Below, piece after piece: positions 9,064 to 18,330 of a stretch of DNA of 64,000 nt. A program made the position numbers and the translations under genes. The DNA is taken from assembly GCF_006094435.1 (NCBI RefSeq), contig NZ_CP034783.1, positions 2,445,001 through 2,509,000 on the forward strand. The letters are read 5' to 3'. The notes below the pieces were generated by a model, which was not told the DNA's origin, searched no databases, and saw nothing but the letters and a program-made list of their open reading frames with translations. Position 1 is the stretch's first letter. Every line of letters starts with the position of its first letter. The DNA is from Pseudomonas sp. MPC6. Its GTDB lineage: Bacteria; Pseudomonadota; Gammaproteobacteria; Pseudomonadales; Pseudomonadaceae.

Positions 9064-10254
9064 ATGCGTTTTTCCGATCTGACCCAACGTGTCGCCGGTG
9101 ACGGTGCCGCCGCCTGGGAGATTCATTACCGCGCCCTGGCGCTTCAGGAGCAGGGCCGGGACATTTTGTTGCTGTCGGTGGGCGACCCGGATTTCGATAC
9201 CCCGGTGCCGATCGTGCAAGCGGCCATCGACAGCCTGCTGGCGGGCCATACCCATTACGCCGAAGTGCGCGGCAAGCGTGCCCTGCGTGAAAGCATCGCC
9301 AAACGGCATCGGCAACGCAGCGGCCAACCGGTCGATGCCGACCAGGTGGTGGTGCTGGCCGGCGCGCAATGTGCGCTGTTCAGCGTCGCCCAGTGCGTGC
9401 TCAATCCCGGCGATGAAGTGATAGTCGCCGAGCCGATGTACGTCACCTATGAAGCCGTGTTCGGTGCCTGCGGCGCAGTGGTGATTCCAGTACCGGTGCG
9501 CTCCGAGAACGGCTTCCGGGTGTTGCCGGAAGACGTCGCCGCCCGCATTACCCCGCGCACTCGCGCGTTGGCGCTCAACAGCCCGCACAACCCGTCCGGC
9601 GCCAGCTTGCCGCGCACCACCTGGCAGGCGCTGGCCGAGCTGTGCATTGCCCATGACCTGTGGCTGATTTCCGACGAGGTCTACAGCGAGCTGTTGTTCG
9701 AAGGCGAACACGTCAGCCCGGCCAGTCTGCCCGGCATGGCCGAGCGCACCGCGACCCTCAACAGCCTGTCGAAATCCCACGCCATGACTGGTTGGCGCGT
9801 CGGCTGGGTGGTCGCGCCACCGTCACTCGCCGGGCATCTGGAAAACCTCGCGCTGTGCATGCTCTACGGCTCCCCGGATTTCATCCAGGACGCCGCGGTC
9901 GTCGCGCTGGAGACCCAGCTGCCGGAACTCGAGGCCATGCGCCAGGCCTATCGCCAGCGTCGCGACCTGGTCTGCGAATGCCTGGCCGACTGCCCTGGCG
10001 TGCGTGCCCTGAAGCCCGATGGCGGGATGTTCGTGATGGTCGACATCCGCGACACCGGGCTCAGCGCCCAGGCCTTCGCCGACCGCCTGCTGGATCGACA
10101 CGGCGTCTCGGTGCTGGCCGGTGAAGCGTTCGGCCCGAGTGCCGCCGGGCACATTCGCCTGGGGCTGGTGGTGGGCACCGAACCCCTGCGCGATGCCTGC
10201 CAGCGGATTGTCCGCTGCGCCAATGAGTTGATGGAGGGGCGGGGCGATGCGTAA
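9064..10254 (+). CDS. aruH: Arginine:pyruvate transaminase AruH
   Basis: A 396-residue fold-type I PLP aminotransferase. It has the phosphate-binding start LLLSVGDPDFDTP, the SPHNPSGASLPR segment, and the Schiff-base Lys in NSLSKSHAMTGWRVGW. The protein closely resembles P. aeruginosa AruH as I remember it, and it sits directly behind aruI. It transfers the amino group of arginine to pyruvate, giving 2-ketoarginine and alanine, the first step of the arginine transaminase pathway. The ATG at 9064, preceded by AAGGAAC, is preferred over an upstream in-frame start. Its last eight bases overlap the start of the aldehyde dehydrogenase gene, which points to translational coupling. Confidence 0.9.
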   Translation: MRFSDLTQRVAGDGAAAWEIHYRALALQEQGRDILLLSVGDPDFDTPVPIVQAAIDSLLAGHTHYAEVRGKRALRESIAKRHRQRSGQPVDADQVVVLAGAQCALFSVAQCVLNPGDEVIVAEPMYVTYEAVFGACGAVVIPVPVRSENGFRVLPEDVAARITPRTRALALNSPHNPSGASLPRTTWQALAELCIAHDLWLISDEVYSELLFEGEHVSPASLPGMAERTATLNSLSKSHAMTGWRVGWVVAPPSLAGHLENLALCMLYGSPDFIQDAAVVALETQLPELEAMRQAYRQRRDLVCECLADCPGVRALKPDGGMFVMVDIRDTGLSAQAFADRLLDRHGVSVLAGEAFGPSAAGHIRLGLVVGTEPLRDACQRIVRCANELMEGRGDA

Positions 10255-11662
10255 TTACAGCAGGCTGTTTATGGATGGCGCCTGGCACCTGCCTTCCGGC
10301 CAGGGCCTGGCCGAGGTGATCAACCCGGCCACTGAACAGGTCGCAGGCTCCGTGCCGTTGGGCGACGAGCGTGACGTTGATCGCGCTGTGGCCGCGGCCC
10401 GACGGGCCTTTGGATCATGGTCGCGCACCTCGTCCAGCGTCCGCGCGGCGTATATCCGCGCACTGGTCGAGCAGCTGCGAGCGCGGGCGGACGAAATGGC
10501 GCAGGTGATCACCGCCGAGCTCGGCATGCCGGTGCAGTGGTGTCGCTCGGTGCAGGTTGAGGGACCGATCGCCGGGCTGGAACACTACGTCGAAATCGCC
10601 GGGTTGATGGATGAGGTGCGCGAGGTCGGCAACTCCCTGGTGATTCGCGAGGCGGTGGGTGTCTGTGCCTTCATCAATCCGTGGAATTACCCGCTGCACC
10701 AGTTGATCGGCAAGCTCGCGCCGGCACTGGCGGCCGGCTGCACGGTGGTGGTCAAGCCGAGCCAGGAAACCCCGCTGCATGCCTTCCTGCTGGCGGAAAT
10801 GATCGAGGCCATCGGTCTGCCGGCGGGGGTGTTCAACCTGGTCAGCGGGCCCGGTTCCAAGGTCGGTGAAGCCTTGGCCAGGCACCCGGATGTCGACATG
10901 ATCTCGTTCACCGGCTCCACCGGCGCCGGCGTCCGCGTGGCCCAGGCGGCAGCGCCTTCGGTCAAGCGGGTGTGCCTGGAACTGGGCGGCAAGTCGCCGC
11001 TGCTGATCGGCGAAGATGCCGATCTGGCGGCAGCGGTGCGCTACGGCGTGCAGGATGTGATGATCAACTCCGGACAGACTTGCACTGCCTTGACCCGCAT
11101 GCTGCTGCCCGCCAGCCGTTATGCCGAGGCGCTGGAGCTGGCCCTGGCCGAGACCCGAAGCCTGCGCATGGGCGATCCGCTCGACCCGCAGAGTTTCCTT
11201 GGCCCGATGTGCTCGGCCGCGCAACGGCGCACCGTGCGTGATTACATTCAAGTCGGTCGGCAAGAGGGCGCGCGGCTGCTGTGTGGCGGTGAATCGGCCG
11301 ACGAGTTCGAGCGCGGGTTTTACCTCAAGCCGACGCTGTTTGCCGACGTCGACAATCGGATGCGCATCGCCCAGGAAGAAATCTTCGGCCCGGTGCTGTG
11401 CCTGATCCCCTATGCGGATGAAGCCCAGGCCATCCAGATCGCCAACGACTCGCCGTTCGGCCTGTCCAGCGGCGTATGGGCCGGTAGCGCCGAGCGTGCA
11501 CTCGGGCTGGCGCGGCAGCTGCGCGCCGGGCAGTGCTTTATCAACGGCGCGGCGTTCAACTATCAGGCGCCGTTTGGCGGCTATAAACAGTCAGGCAATG
11601 GTCGCGAATGGGGTGAAGAAGGGCTGGCCGAGTTTGTCGAGGTGAAAGCGATGCAGCTGTGA
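10247..11662 (+). CDS. Aldehyde dehydrogenase, probably for 4-guanidinobutyraldehyde
   Basis: A 471-residue NAD(P)-dependent aldehyde dehydrogenase. It shows the N-terminal NPWNYP segment, the catalytic Glu in LELGGKSP, the nucleophile Cys in NSGQTCTALTR, and the C-terminal PFGGYKQSGNGRE. It overlaps aruH by eight bases and is the last gene of the operon. Its natural role would be to oxidise 4-guanidinobutyraldehyde from AruI to 4-guanidinobutyrate. In P. aeruginosa that step is carried out by KauB, encoded elsewhere, so having a dedicated enzyme inside the aru operon is a difference. A GC-rich hairpin follows. Confidence 0.88.
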   Translation: MRNYSRLFMDGAWHLPSGQGLAEVINPATEQVAGSVPLGDERDVDRAVAAARRAFGSWSRTSSSVRAAYIRALVEQLRARADEMAQVITAELGMPVQWCRSVQVEGPIAGLEHYVEIAGLMDEVREVGNSLVIREAVGVCAFINPWNYPLHQLIGKLAPALAAGCTVVVKPSQETPLHAFLLAEMIEAIGLPAGVFNLVSGPGSKVGEALARHPDVDMISFTGSTGAGVRVAQAAAPSVKRVCLELGGKSPLLIGEDADLAAAVRYGVQDVMINSGQTCTALTRMLLPASRYAEALELALAETRSLRMGDPLDPQSFLGPMCSAAQRRTVRDYIQVGRQEGARLLCGGESADEFERGFYLKPTLFADVDNRMRIAQEEIFGPVLCLIPYADEAQAIQIANDSPFGLSSGVWAGSAERALGLARQLRAGQCFINGAAFNYQAPFGGYKQSGNGREWGEEGLAEFVEVKAMQL

Positions 11663-11665
11663 TCT

Positions 11666-11702
11666 CGCCATGAGCGCGGGCGGGCCGCAGGCCCGCATGG
11701 CG
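11666..11702 (+). terminator. GC-rich hairpin after the aru operon
   Basis: CGCCATG at 11666-11672 pairs with CATGGCG at 11696-11702, and inside it CGGGCC pairs with GGCCCG around a GCA loop, leaving a bulge on the left arm. It lies right after the aldehyde dehydrogenase stop codon. There is no clear T run, so it may end or protect the transcript rather than act as a classic terminator. Confidence 0.4.
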
Positions 11703-11796
11703 TTATACCTGGGCACCTCGCTGCTGCAACTGGCAGCGGGGTGGCCCAAGCACCGCAAAAAGATCCCAGGCTGCGCCAGCGCCTGCACCAGCCAAA

Positions 11797-12237
11797 TCAA
11801 GCCCTGTCGCGGTTTTCCAGCGGGGTATCGAAGGCCACGAACAACTGGTCGGCGGTGATGCTTCCGAGATCCAGCCGCATGTTGTTTTCCAGCATGGCGA
11901 ACAGCCGGGTGAACACTTCGAAGACCTTGCAATGGTCTTCCATGCCGGAGAACGGGTTGTCGATTTTCTCGGCGATCAGCGAGCTTTCCTGCACCGCGTC
12001 GTAGACCTCGCGCAGGGTGATTTCATTGGCGGGCCTGGCCAGGGTCAGCCCGCCCTTGGCGCCGCGATAGGACTTGAGAATGTCCGCCTTGACCATCTGC
12101 GACACCAGATTGCGCACCCGCGTCGGGTGGGTTTTTACCCACTTGGCAATGGTTTCGGTGCGCAGCTTCTGCGGTGCGTTAGCGGCAACGAACGACAGGA
12201 TGTAAGAAGCGGTGATCAAGCGGGTCGACTGGCTCAT
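11797..12237 (-). CDS. Rrf2-family transcriptional regulator
   Basis: A 146-residue DNA-binding protein of usual Rrf2 length. It has an N-terminal winged helix (recognition region THPTRVRNLVSQMVKADI near residues 37-54, then the wing SYRGAKGGLTLARP) and a C-terminal dimerisation helix. It has a single cysteine, Cys103, where the iron-sulfur members (IscR, NsrR) have three. It is therefore unlikely to bind a cluster, and it is closer to the CymR or ligand-sensing type. It is transcribed away from the ABC importer gene at 12414, so it probably controls that operon. A perfect palindrome sits in the shared gap. Confidence 0.85.
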   Translation of the reverse strand: MSQSTRLITASYILSFVAANAPQKLRTETIAKWVKTHPTRVRNLVSQMVKADILKSYRGAKGGLTLARPANEITLREVYDAVQESSLIAEKIDNPFSGMEDHCKVFEVFTRLFAMLENNMRLDLGSITADQLFVAFDTPLENRDRA

Positions 12238-12330
12238 GAGGCGGAAGGCTCCCTGTAGAAACCGGATTATTCAATCGATGAAAAATACCCGTCAGGGCGT
12301 GGAATTTACGTTGTGAAGTCGTTAATGTAT

Positions 12331-12345
12331 TTGTTACGGTAACAA
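12331..12345. promoter_or_regulatory. Perfect 15-bp palindrome, candidate operator for the Rrf2 regulator
   Basis: TTGTTACGGTAACAA reads the same on both strands around its central base and lies 69 bases before the importer start codon, in the divergent gap 12238-12413. The two half-sites, TTGTTAC and GTAACAA, have the size expected for a small dimeric winged-helix repressor. Assignment to the neighbouring Rrf2 protein is inference. Confidence 0.5.
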
Positions 12346-12413
12346 TTAGGAATGTTAGCAGATTCGGTAGGACCTTCGAATCATTTTCTCTGCAATCGAT
12401 CAGGGGCAATGTA

Positions 12414-14015
12414 ATGAGCGATAACAAAAACAAGATTACTCAAGCGATTAATGACTGCAATCTTCCTCGTCGGGATTTCCTCAAAGGCAGCGCCGCCGCC
12501 GGCCTGGTGGCCGCTGCGTTTTCCATGGGCCTGCCGTTCGGGGCCTTTGCCCAGGAAAGCACGCCCAAGCCGGGCGGCGTGCTGCGCCTTGGCCTGGCGG
12601 GTGGCAGCACCACCGATTCGCTGGACCCGGGCTCCTGGAGCGACACGTTCACTTTTGTCGGCTTCTCGGCGGTGTACAACACCCTGAGCGAAATTGGCGT
12701 GGACGGCACCGCGATTCCCGAGCTCGCCGAGCGCTGGGAATCGTCGCCGGATGCGCGGATCTGGACCTTCACACTGCGCCAGGGCGTGACCTTCCACAAC
12801 GGCAAGAGCCTGACCGCCGAAGACGTCGTGGCGTCGATCAATCACCACCTGGGCGAAAAATCCACCTCGGCGGCCAAGACTGTCCTCGGGGATGTCGCCC
12901 AGGTGCGCGCACAGGGCACCGATACGGTGGTCTTCGAGTTGCATTCGGGCAACGCCGACTTCGCCTATGTGGTGGCCGATTACCATTTGGTGATCATGCC
13001 GAGCAAGGACGGCGTTGCCGACTGGCAAGCGGGGGCGGGCACCGGCGGTTATCGCCTCAAGGCCTTCGATCCGGGCGTGCGCATGGCCCTGGAACGCAGC
13101 CCCGATTACTGGAAACCCGGCCGGGCGCATTTCGCCAGCGCCGAGTTGATCGGCATTGCCGACGGCGCGGCGCGGATCAATGCGCTGGTGACCGGGCAGG
13201 TCGATGTGATCAACAAGGTCGACCTCAAAACCGTGGCGCTGCTCAAGCGCAATCCGAACATGGTGATCGAAGAAACCAAGGGCGCGCAGCACTACACCTT
13301 CCCGATGCTGTGCGACAGCCAGGACTTCAGGAACAACGACATCCGCCTGGCGATGAAGTACGCCATCAACCGTGAAACCCTGCTGGCCTCGATACTGCAC
13401 GGCTATGGCCTGGTCGGTAACGATCATCCGATCCAGCCCGGCAGCCGCTTCATCAATACGGCGCTGGAGCAGCGCAGCTATGACCCGGACAAGGCGCGAT
13501 TCCACCTGCGCAAGGCCGGCGTCGAGTCGCTCAAGGTGCGCCTGCAAGCGTCCGACGCGGCGTATACCGGCGCGGTGGACGCCTCGGTGCTGTTCAAGGA
13601 GCAGGCGCGCCAGGCGGGGATCGATATCGATGTGGTGCGCGAGCCGGCGGACGGTTTCTTCTCCAACGTCTGGATGAAGCAACCCTTCACCACCTCGTTC
13701 TGGTACAGCAGCCTGACCGCCGACCGCATGTTCAGCATCGGTTACGCCAAAGGCGCGGCCTGGAACGAAACCCACTGGGACAACGGGCGCTTCAACCAGT
13801 TGCTGAACGCCGCGCGCGGCGAGATGAACGACCCGCTGCGCCGCGAGATGTACAACGAAATGCAGGCGCTGTGCCGCGACGACGGCGGGGCGATTGTGCC
13901 GTTGTTCGCCAGCTCCGTGGCCGCCCGCTCGAAACGCGTCAGTCATGGCGAACTCACCGCACCCTACGGCGAACTGGATGGTCTGCGGGTCATCGAGCGC
14001 TGGTGGCAAGCCTGA
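12414..14015 (+). CDS. ABC transporter substrate-binding protein, peptide/nickel family (SBP_bac_5), Tat-exported
   Basis: A 533-residue periplasmic binding protein. The N-terminus has a twin-arginine signal (LPRRDFLKGSAAAG near residue 18) followed by a hydrophobic stretch ending in GAFAQ, so it is exported folded. The mature part has the family pattern of oligopeptide/nickel binding proteins: PELAERWE, FTLRQGVTFHNG, and the region DIRLAMKYAINRE. It begins a five-gene run with two permeases, a double ATPase and a flavoprotein. These importers take up peptides, glutathione, opines or metal chelates. The sulfur genes downstream favour a sulfur-containing compound here, but the sequence alone does not say which. 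Confidence 0.87.
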   Translation: MSDNKNKITQAINDCNLPRRDFLKGSAAAGLVAAAFSMGLPFGAFAQESTPKPGGVLRLGLAGGSTTDSLDPGSWSDTFTFVGFSAVYNTLSEIGVDGTAIPELAERWESSPDARIWTFTLRQGVTFHNGKSLTAEDVVASINHHLGEKSTSAAKTVLGDVAQVRAQGTDTVVFELHSGNADFAYVVADYHLVIMPSKDGVADWQAGAGTGGYRLKAFDPGVRMALERSPDYWKPGRAHFASAELIGIADGAARINALVTGQVDVINKVDLKTVALLKRNPNMVIEETKGAQHYTFPMLCDSQDFRNNDIRLAMKYAINRETLLASILHGYGLVGNDHPIQPGSRFINTALEQRSYDPDKARFHLRKAGVESLKVRLQASDAAYTGAVDASVLFKEQARQAGIDIDVVREPADGFFSNVWMKQPFTTSFWYSSLTADRMFSIGYAKGAAWNETHWDNGRFNQLLNAARGEMNDPLRREMYNEMQALCRDDGGAIVPLFASSVAARSKRVSHGELTAPYGELDGLRVIERWWQA

Positions 14016-14083
14016 GCACCTGATCGTTGATGGCCGACCTGCGCGCAGGTCGGCCACCCTGTGCCATCCCGGAGGATTCTGCG

Positions 14084-15043
14084 GTGAATAGTATTTTCAA
14101 GTTGCTGTTGCAGCGCCTGGCCCTGGGCCTGTTGTCGCTGTTTGCGGTGTCGGTGATTATTTTTCTGGCGGTCGGCATGCTGCCGGGCGATATCGCCCAG
14201 GCCATGCTCGGGCAGTCGGCGACGGCCGAAACCGTGGCGGCCTTCCGTGCCCAGCTGGGGCTGGACTTGCCGCCATTGACCCGCTTCGTGCAGTGGATCT
14301 GGCAGCTGCTGCAAGGCGACCTCGGGGTCTCGCTGGCCAACCAGCGGCCGATCGCGGAGCTGATCGGCACGCGGTTGGGCAATACCCTCAGCCTGGCGGC
14401 CTTGGCGGCATTGGTCTCGGTACCCTTGGCGCTGCTGCTGGGGATGCTCGCGGCCTTGTATCGCAATAGCTGGTTCGACCGCCTGCTCAACACCTCGGCA
14501 CTGAGTGCGGTGTCGTTTCCGGAATTCTTCGTCGCCTACCTGTTGATTCTGCTGTTTTCGGTGAAGCTCGGCTGGTTCCCGAGCATCTCCAACCTGGCGC
14601 CGGATGCCTCCTTCGGCACGGTGCTGGAACGCTCGGTGTTGCCGGTGGCGACCCTGAGCCTGGTGGTGATCGCGCAGATGATGCGCATGACGCGTGCGTC
14701 CCTGATCAACCTGCTGGCCAGTCCCTATATCGAAATGGCCCGGCTCAAGGGCATCAGCCAGTCGCGGATTATCTTCCGGCATGCCTTGCCCAACGCGCTG
14801 GCACCGATCGTCAACGTGGTGGCCTTGAACCTCGCGTACCTGGTGGTTGGCGTGGTGGTGGTCGAGGTGGTGTTCGTCTACCCGGGGCTTGGCCAGTTGC
14901 TGGTGGACTCGGTGGCCAAGCGCGACATTCCGGTGGTCCAGGCCTGCAGCCTGATCTTTGCCGCGACCTACATCCTGCTCAATACCACGGCCGATGTGCT
15001 GTCCATCGCCAGCAATCCACGCCTGATGCATCCGAAGGGGTAG
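14084..15043 (+). CDS. ABC transporter permease (DppB/OppB type)
   Basis: A 319-residue inner-membrane subunit with about six helices. The N-terminal FKLLLQRLALGLLSLF is typical of DppB-like permeases, and the EAA-type loop that contacts the ATPase appears as YIEMARLKGISQSRIIFRHALPNA. The start is taken as the GTG at 14084, which follows a strong GGAGGA site at 14071. A longer in-frame start at 14027 would have no ribosome site and would add a non-membrane extension. It pairs with the next permease, four bases downstream, to form the channel of the importer whose binding protein is encoded upstream. Confidence 0.87.
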   Translation: MNSIFKLLLQRLALGLLSLFAVSVIIFLAVGMLPGDIAQAMLGQSATAETVAAFRAQLGLDLPPLTRFVQWIWQLLQGDLGVSLANQRPIAELIGTRLGNTLSLAALAALVSVPLALLLGMLAALYRNSWFDRLLNTSALSAVSFPEFFVAYLLILLFSVKLGWFPSISNLAPDASFGTVLERSVLPVATLSLVVIAQMMRMTRASLINLLASPYIEMARLKGISQSRIIFRHALPNALAPIVNVVALNLAYLVVGVVVVEVVFVYPGLGQLLVDSVAKRDIPVVQACSLIFAATYILLNTTADVLSIASNPRLMHPKG

Positions 15044-15046
15044 AAC

Positions 15047-15874
15047 ATGAGCCTGCTTAAAGAACTGGCCCGGGCACCGCTGAGTGCGAAGTTCGGGATT
15101 CTGGTCATCGTTGTGTACATCCTGGTGGCGCTGTGCGCTCCGGCATTGGCGCCCTATGGCGAAACCGAAGTGGTCGGCGAGGGCTTTGCGCCCTGGAGCG
15201 GGCAGTTCCTGTTGGGCACCGATAACCTCGGTCGCGACATGTTCAGCCGGCTGGTGTATGGCGCCCGCAACACCCTGGGCATCGCTTTTCTCACCACGGT
15301 GCTGGCGTTCCTGCTCGGTGGCTTTTGCGGTTTGATCGCGGCGATCAAGGGCGGTTGGGTCGATCAAGGCCTGTCGCGAGTCGTCGACATCCTGATGGCG
15401 ATTCCACAACTGATCTTCGCCTTGCTGATTCTCAGTGTGGTCGGCACCACGGCCACTTCCCTGGTGTTGGTGATCGCGCTGCTGGATGCCACCCGGGTGT
15501 TTCGCCTGTCTCGGGCGGTGGCGATGAACGTGGTGGTCCAGGACTTCGTCGAGGCGGCGCGGCTGCGGGGCGAGGGCTTGTGGTGGCTGGTGACCCGCGA
15601 AGTGTTGCCCAACGCTGCCGCGCCCTTGATTGCCGAATTCGGCCTGCGTTTCTGTTTCGTCTTTCTGTTTATCAGTGCGCTGTCATTCCTCGGCCTGGGC
15701 ATTCAGCCACCGACTGCCGACTGGGGCAGCATGGTCCGGGACAATGCGGTGCTGATCACTTTCGGCGACATCAGCCCGCTGCTGCCGGCACTGGCAGTGG
15801 CGTTGATCACGGTAAGCGTCAACTTCGTCGTCGACTGGATGCTGCATAAATCCAGCGGCCTCAAGGAGTGCTGA
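15047..15874 (+). CDS. ABC transporter permease (DppC/OppC type)
   Basis: A 275-residue inner-membrane subunit. It starts with a short cytoplasmic tail and one helix, then a periplasmic stretch with the DppC signature FLLGTDNLGRDMFSRLVYGAR, and then further helices. The ATPase-contact loop is FVEAARLRGEGLWWLVTREVLPNA. It follows the first permease by four bases, and its end almost abuts the ATPase gene, so the genes are clearly co-transcribed and probably translationally coupled. Confidence 0.88.
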   Translation: MSLLKELARAPLSAKFGILVIVVYILVALCAPALAPYGETEVVGEGFAPWSGQFLLGTDNLGRDMFSRLVYGARNTLGIAFLTTVLAFLLGGFCGLIAAIKGGWVDQGLSRVVDILMAIPQLIFALLILSVVGTTATSLVLVIALLDATRVFRLSRAVAMNVVVQDFVEAARLRGEGLWWLVTREVLPNAAAPLIAEFGLRFCFVFLFISALSFLGLGIQPPTADWGSMVRDNAVLITFGDISPLLPALAVALITVSVNFVVDWMLHKSSGLKEC

Positions 15875-15876
15875 AC

Positions 15877-17538
15877 ATGCACCAACCCTCTTGCAACAAC
15901 GACCAGCCGCTGCTGGAAATCCGCGGCCTGCATATCGAAGGTCATTACGAAGACGCCTGGCATCCGCTGATCAAAGGCATCGACCTGACCCTGCAACGCG
16001 GCGAGGTGCTGGGCCTGATCGGCGAGTCGGGTGCCGGCAAGTCGACCCTGGGCCTGGCAGCCATGGGTTATGCCCGTGACGGCTGCAAGATCACGGGCGG
16101 CTCGGTGCGCTTCGACGGCATGGAACTGTTGCAGGCCAAGCCCGACACCCTGCGCAAACTGCGTGGCCTGCGCATCGCCTACGTGGCGCAAAGTGCCGCG
16201 GCATCGTTCAACCCGGCGCATCGGCTGATCGATCAACACGTGGAAACCGCGGTCAACAATGGTGGTATCAGTCGCGCCCAGGCCGAAGCCGAAGCGGTGG
16301 AGCTGTACCGGGTGTTGCGCCTGCCGAATCCCGAGCAGATCGGTCAGCGTTATCCGCACCAGGTGTCGGGCGGGCAACTGCAACGGGTGATGACCGCCAT
16401 GGCCATGGCCTGCCATCCGGACCTGATCATCTTCGACGAACCGACCACGGCCCTCGACGTCACCACCCAGATCGAAGTGCTGGCGGCGATTCGCGACGCG
16501 GTGGCGCAGTTCGGCAGTGCGGCGATCTATATCAGCCATGACCTGGCCGTCGTCGCGCAAATGGCCGACCGCATCATGGTGCTGCGCCACGGCAAGCTGG
16601 TGGAGGAGGCCGAGACCCGCACCATGCTCCGCGACCCGCAGGAGGACTACACCAAGTCACTGTGGGCGGTGCGCAGCTTTCGCACCGAACCCAAGCCGTG
16701 CCCGCAACAGGAAGTGCCGTTGCTGGAACTGCGCCAGGCCTGTGCCAGCTACGGTCACCAGCCGGTGCTGCACGATGTTTCGCTGAGCCTGTATCGCGGC
16801 CAGACGCTGGCCGTGATTGGTGAGTCCGGCAGTGGCAAGAGTTCGACGGCGCGGTTGATTACCGGCCTGCTGCAACCGACTTCCGGTCAGGTGCTGTATG
16901 CCGGCGAACCCCTGCCGGCGGACTTCCGCCAGCGCAGCAAGGAGCAGTTGCGTCGGGTGCAGATGATCTACCAGATCCCGGACACCGCCTTGAATCCCCG
17001 GCAGCGGATCGTCGACATCATCGGTCGGCCGCTGACGTTTTACCTCGGCCTGAAGGGCAAGGCCCTGCGCGCCCGGGTCGCCGAGTTGCTGGAAATGATC
17101 GAGCTGGATCCGGCGACGTTCATGGAGCGTCAGCCCCGTGAATTGTCCGGCGGGCAGAAGCAACGCATCTGCATTGCCCGGGCGCTGGCGGCCGATCCGC
17201 AGTTGATCATTTGCGACGAAGTGACCTCGGCCCTCGATCAACTGGTGGCCGAGGGGGTGCTGAAGCTGCTCAATCGAATCCAGCAGCAGCTCGGCGTCGC
17301 TTATCTGTTCATTACCCACGATGTCGCCACCGTGCGCGCGATTGCCGATGAAGTGGTGGTGATGCAGCGCGGGCGGGTGGTCGACCACGGCTCGCGCAGC
17401 GCGATCTTCACCCCGCCGCATCAGGACTACACCGGCCTGCTGTTTTCATCCGAACCGGAAATGGACCCGGACTGGCTGGATCACCTGCTCGCCCAGCGCG
17501 CTGGCCAACCCGCGCCTTCCAAGCTTGAAATCGTCTGA
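15877..17538 (+). CDS. ABC transporter ATP-binding protein with two nucleotide-binding domains (DppD-DppF fusion type)
   Basis: A 553-residue protein carrying two complete ABC ATPase domains. The first has Walker A GESGAGKST near residue 47, signature VSGGQ and Walker B LIIFDEP. The second has Walker A GESGSGKSS near residue 318, signature LSGGQ and Walker B LIICDEV. Peptide importers often encode these as separate D and F proteins; here they are fused. The ATG at 15877 is preferred because AAGGAG lies eight bases before it, whereas an upstream GTG overlaps the previous gene. It powers the importer encoded just upstream. Confidence 0.88.
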   Translation: MHQPSCNNDQPLLEIRGLHIEGHYEDAWHPLIKGIDLTLQRGEVLGLIGESGAGKSTLGLAAMGYARDGCKITGGSVRFDGMELLQAKPDTLRKLRGLRIAYVAQSAAASFNPAHRLIDQHVETAVNNGGISRAQAEAEAVELYRVLRLPNPEQIGQRYPHQVSGGQLQRVMTAMAMACHPDLIIFDEPTTALDVTTQIEVLAAIRDAVAQFGSAAIYISHDLAVVAQMADRIMVLRHGKLVEEAETRTMLRDPQEDYTKSLWAVRSFRTEPKPCPQQEVPLLELRQACASYGHQPVLHDVSLSLYRGQTLAVIGESGSGKSSTARLITGLLQPTSGQVLYAGEPLPADFRQRSKEQLRRVQMIYQIPDTALNPRQRIVDIIGRPLTFYLGLKGKALRARVAELLEMIELDPATFMERQPRELSGGQKQRICIARALAADPQLIICDEVTSALDQLVAEGVLKLLNRIQQQLGVAYLFITHDVATVRAIADEVVVMQRGRVVDHGSRSAIFTPPHQDYTGLLFSSEPEMDPDWLDHLLAQRAGQPAPSKLEIV

Positions 17539-17548
17539 GGAATTAACC

Positions 17549-18268
17549 ATGAACGTACTGATTGTCCACGCCCATCCCGAACCCAACTCTTTCACCGCCG
17601 CCCTGCGCGATCAAGCGGTAGACACCTTGAAGGCCCAAGGGCATGAAGTGCAGGTCAGTGACCTGTATGCAATGAACTGGAACCCGGTGGCCAGCGCCGA
17701 GGACTTCTCCTCGCGGGAGAATCCGGACTATCTGGTCTATGCCCTGGAGCAGCGTCTGGGCGTTAAAAGCCAGTCGCTGGCGGCGGATATCCAGCAAGAG
17801 TTGGACAAGCTGCTGTGGGCCGACCTGCTGATCCTCAACTTTCCGATTTTCTGGTTCTCGACGCCGGCGATACTCAAGGGCTGGATCGACCGGGTACTGG
17901 TATCGGGCGTGTGCTACGGCGGCAAGCGCTTCTACGACCAGGGCGGGCTCAGCGGCAAGAAGGCGCTGGTGACGGTGACCCTGGGCGGACGCGAGCACAT
18001 GTTTGGCGAGGGCGCGATTCATGGCCCGCTGGAAGACATGCTGCGGCCGATCCTGCGCGGCACCCTGGCGTATGTCGGATTCGAGGTGCTGGAGCCGTTC
18101 GTGGCCTGGCACGTACCGTACATCAGCGACGACGCGCGCAAGGACTTCCTGCGTGGCTATCGGCAACGCCTGGAAACCATCGCCGACGACCAACCCATCG
18201 AGTTCCCGCGCCTGTCGCAGTTCGATGAGGCGCTTTACCCGTTGCCCGGCCAGCGGGTGGCCGGCTGA
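17549..18268 (+). CDS. NAD(P)H dehydrogenase (quinone)-like flavodoxin-fold protein
   Basis: A 239-residue protein of the Flavodoxin_2/NQO1 family. It begins with the FMN/FAD phosphate loop in MNVLIVHAHPEPNSFTAAL and later shows FPIFWFSTPAILKGWIDRV and the TLGGREHMF segment, all usual for MdaB- or KefF-like reductases. These are two-electron NAD(P)H oxidoreductases for quinones or nitro compounds, or suppliers of reduced flavin. It is the last gene of the importer operon, 10 bases after the ATPase, and may modify the imported compound in the cytoplasm. The exact substrate is unknown. Confidence 0.84.
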   Translation: MNVLIVHAHPEPNSFTAALRDQAVDTLKAQGHEVQVSDLYAMNWNPVASAEDFSSRENPDYLVYALEQRLGVKSQSLAADIQQELDKLLWADLLILNFPIFWFSTPAILKGWIDRVLVSGVCYGGKRFYDQGGLSGKKALVTVTLGGREHMFGEGAIHGPLEDMLRPILRGTLAYVGFEVLEPFVAWHVPYISDDARKDFLRGYRQRLETIADDQPIEFPRLSQFDEALYPLPGQRVAG

Positions 18269-18330
18269 GTCGCTGAGTCGGCGAAGGCGAGCGGTTCATT
18301 GCCGTTGGTTGGGCAATGCTGGTTTCGCGA

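Noticed and set aside
7152..9065. A 637-codon minus-strand frame opposite aruI
   Set aside because: It is a shadow of a clear thiamine-diphosphate enzyme gene and has no ribosome site or recognisable domain.
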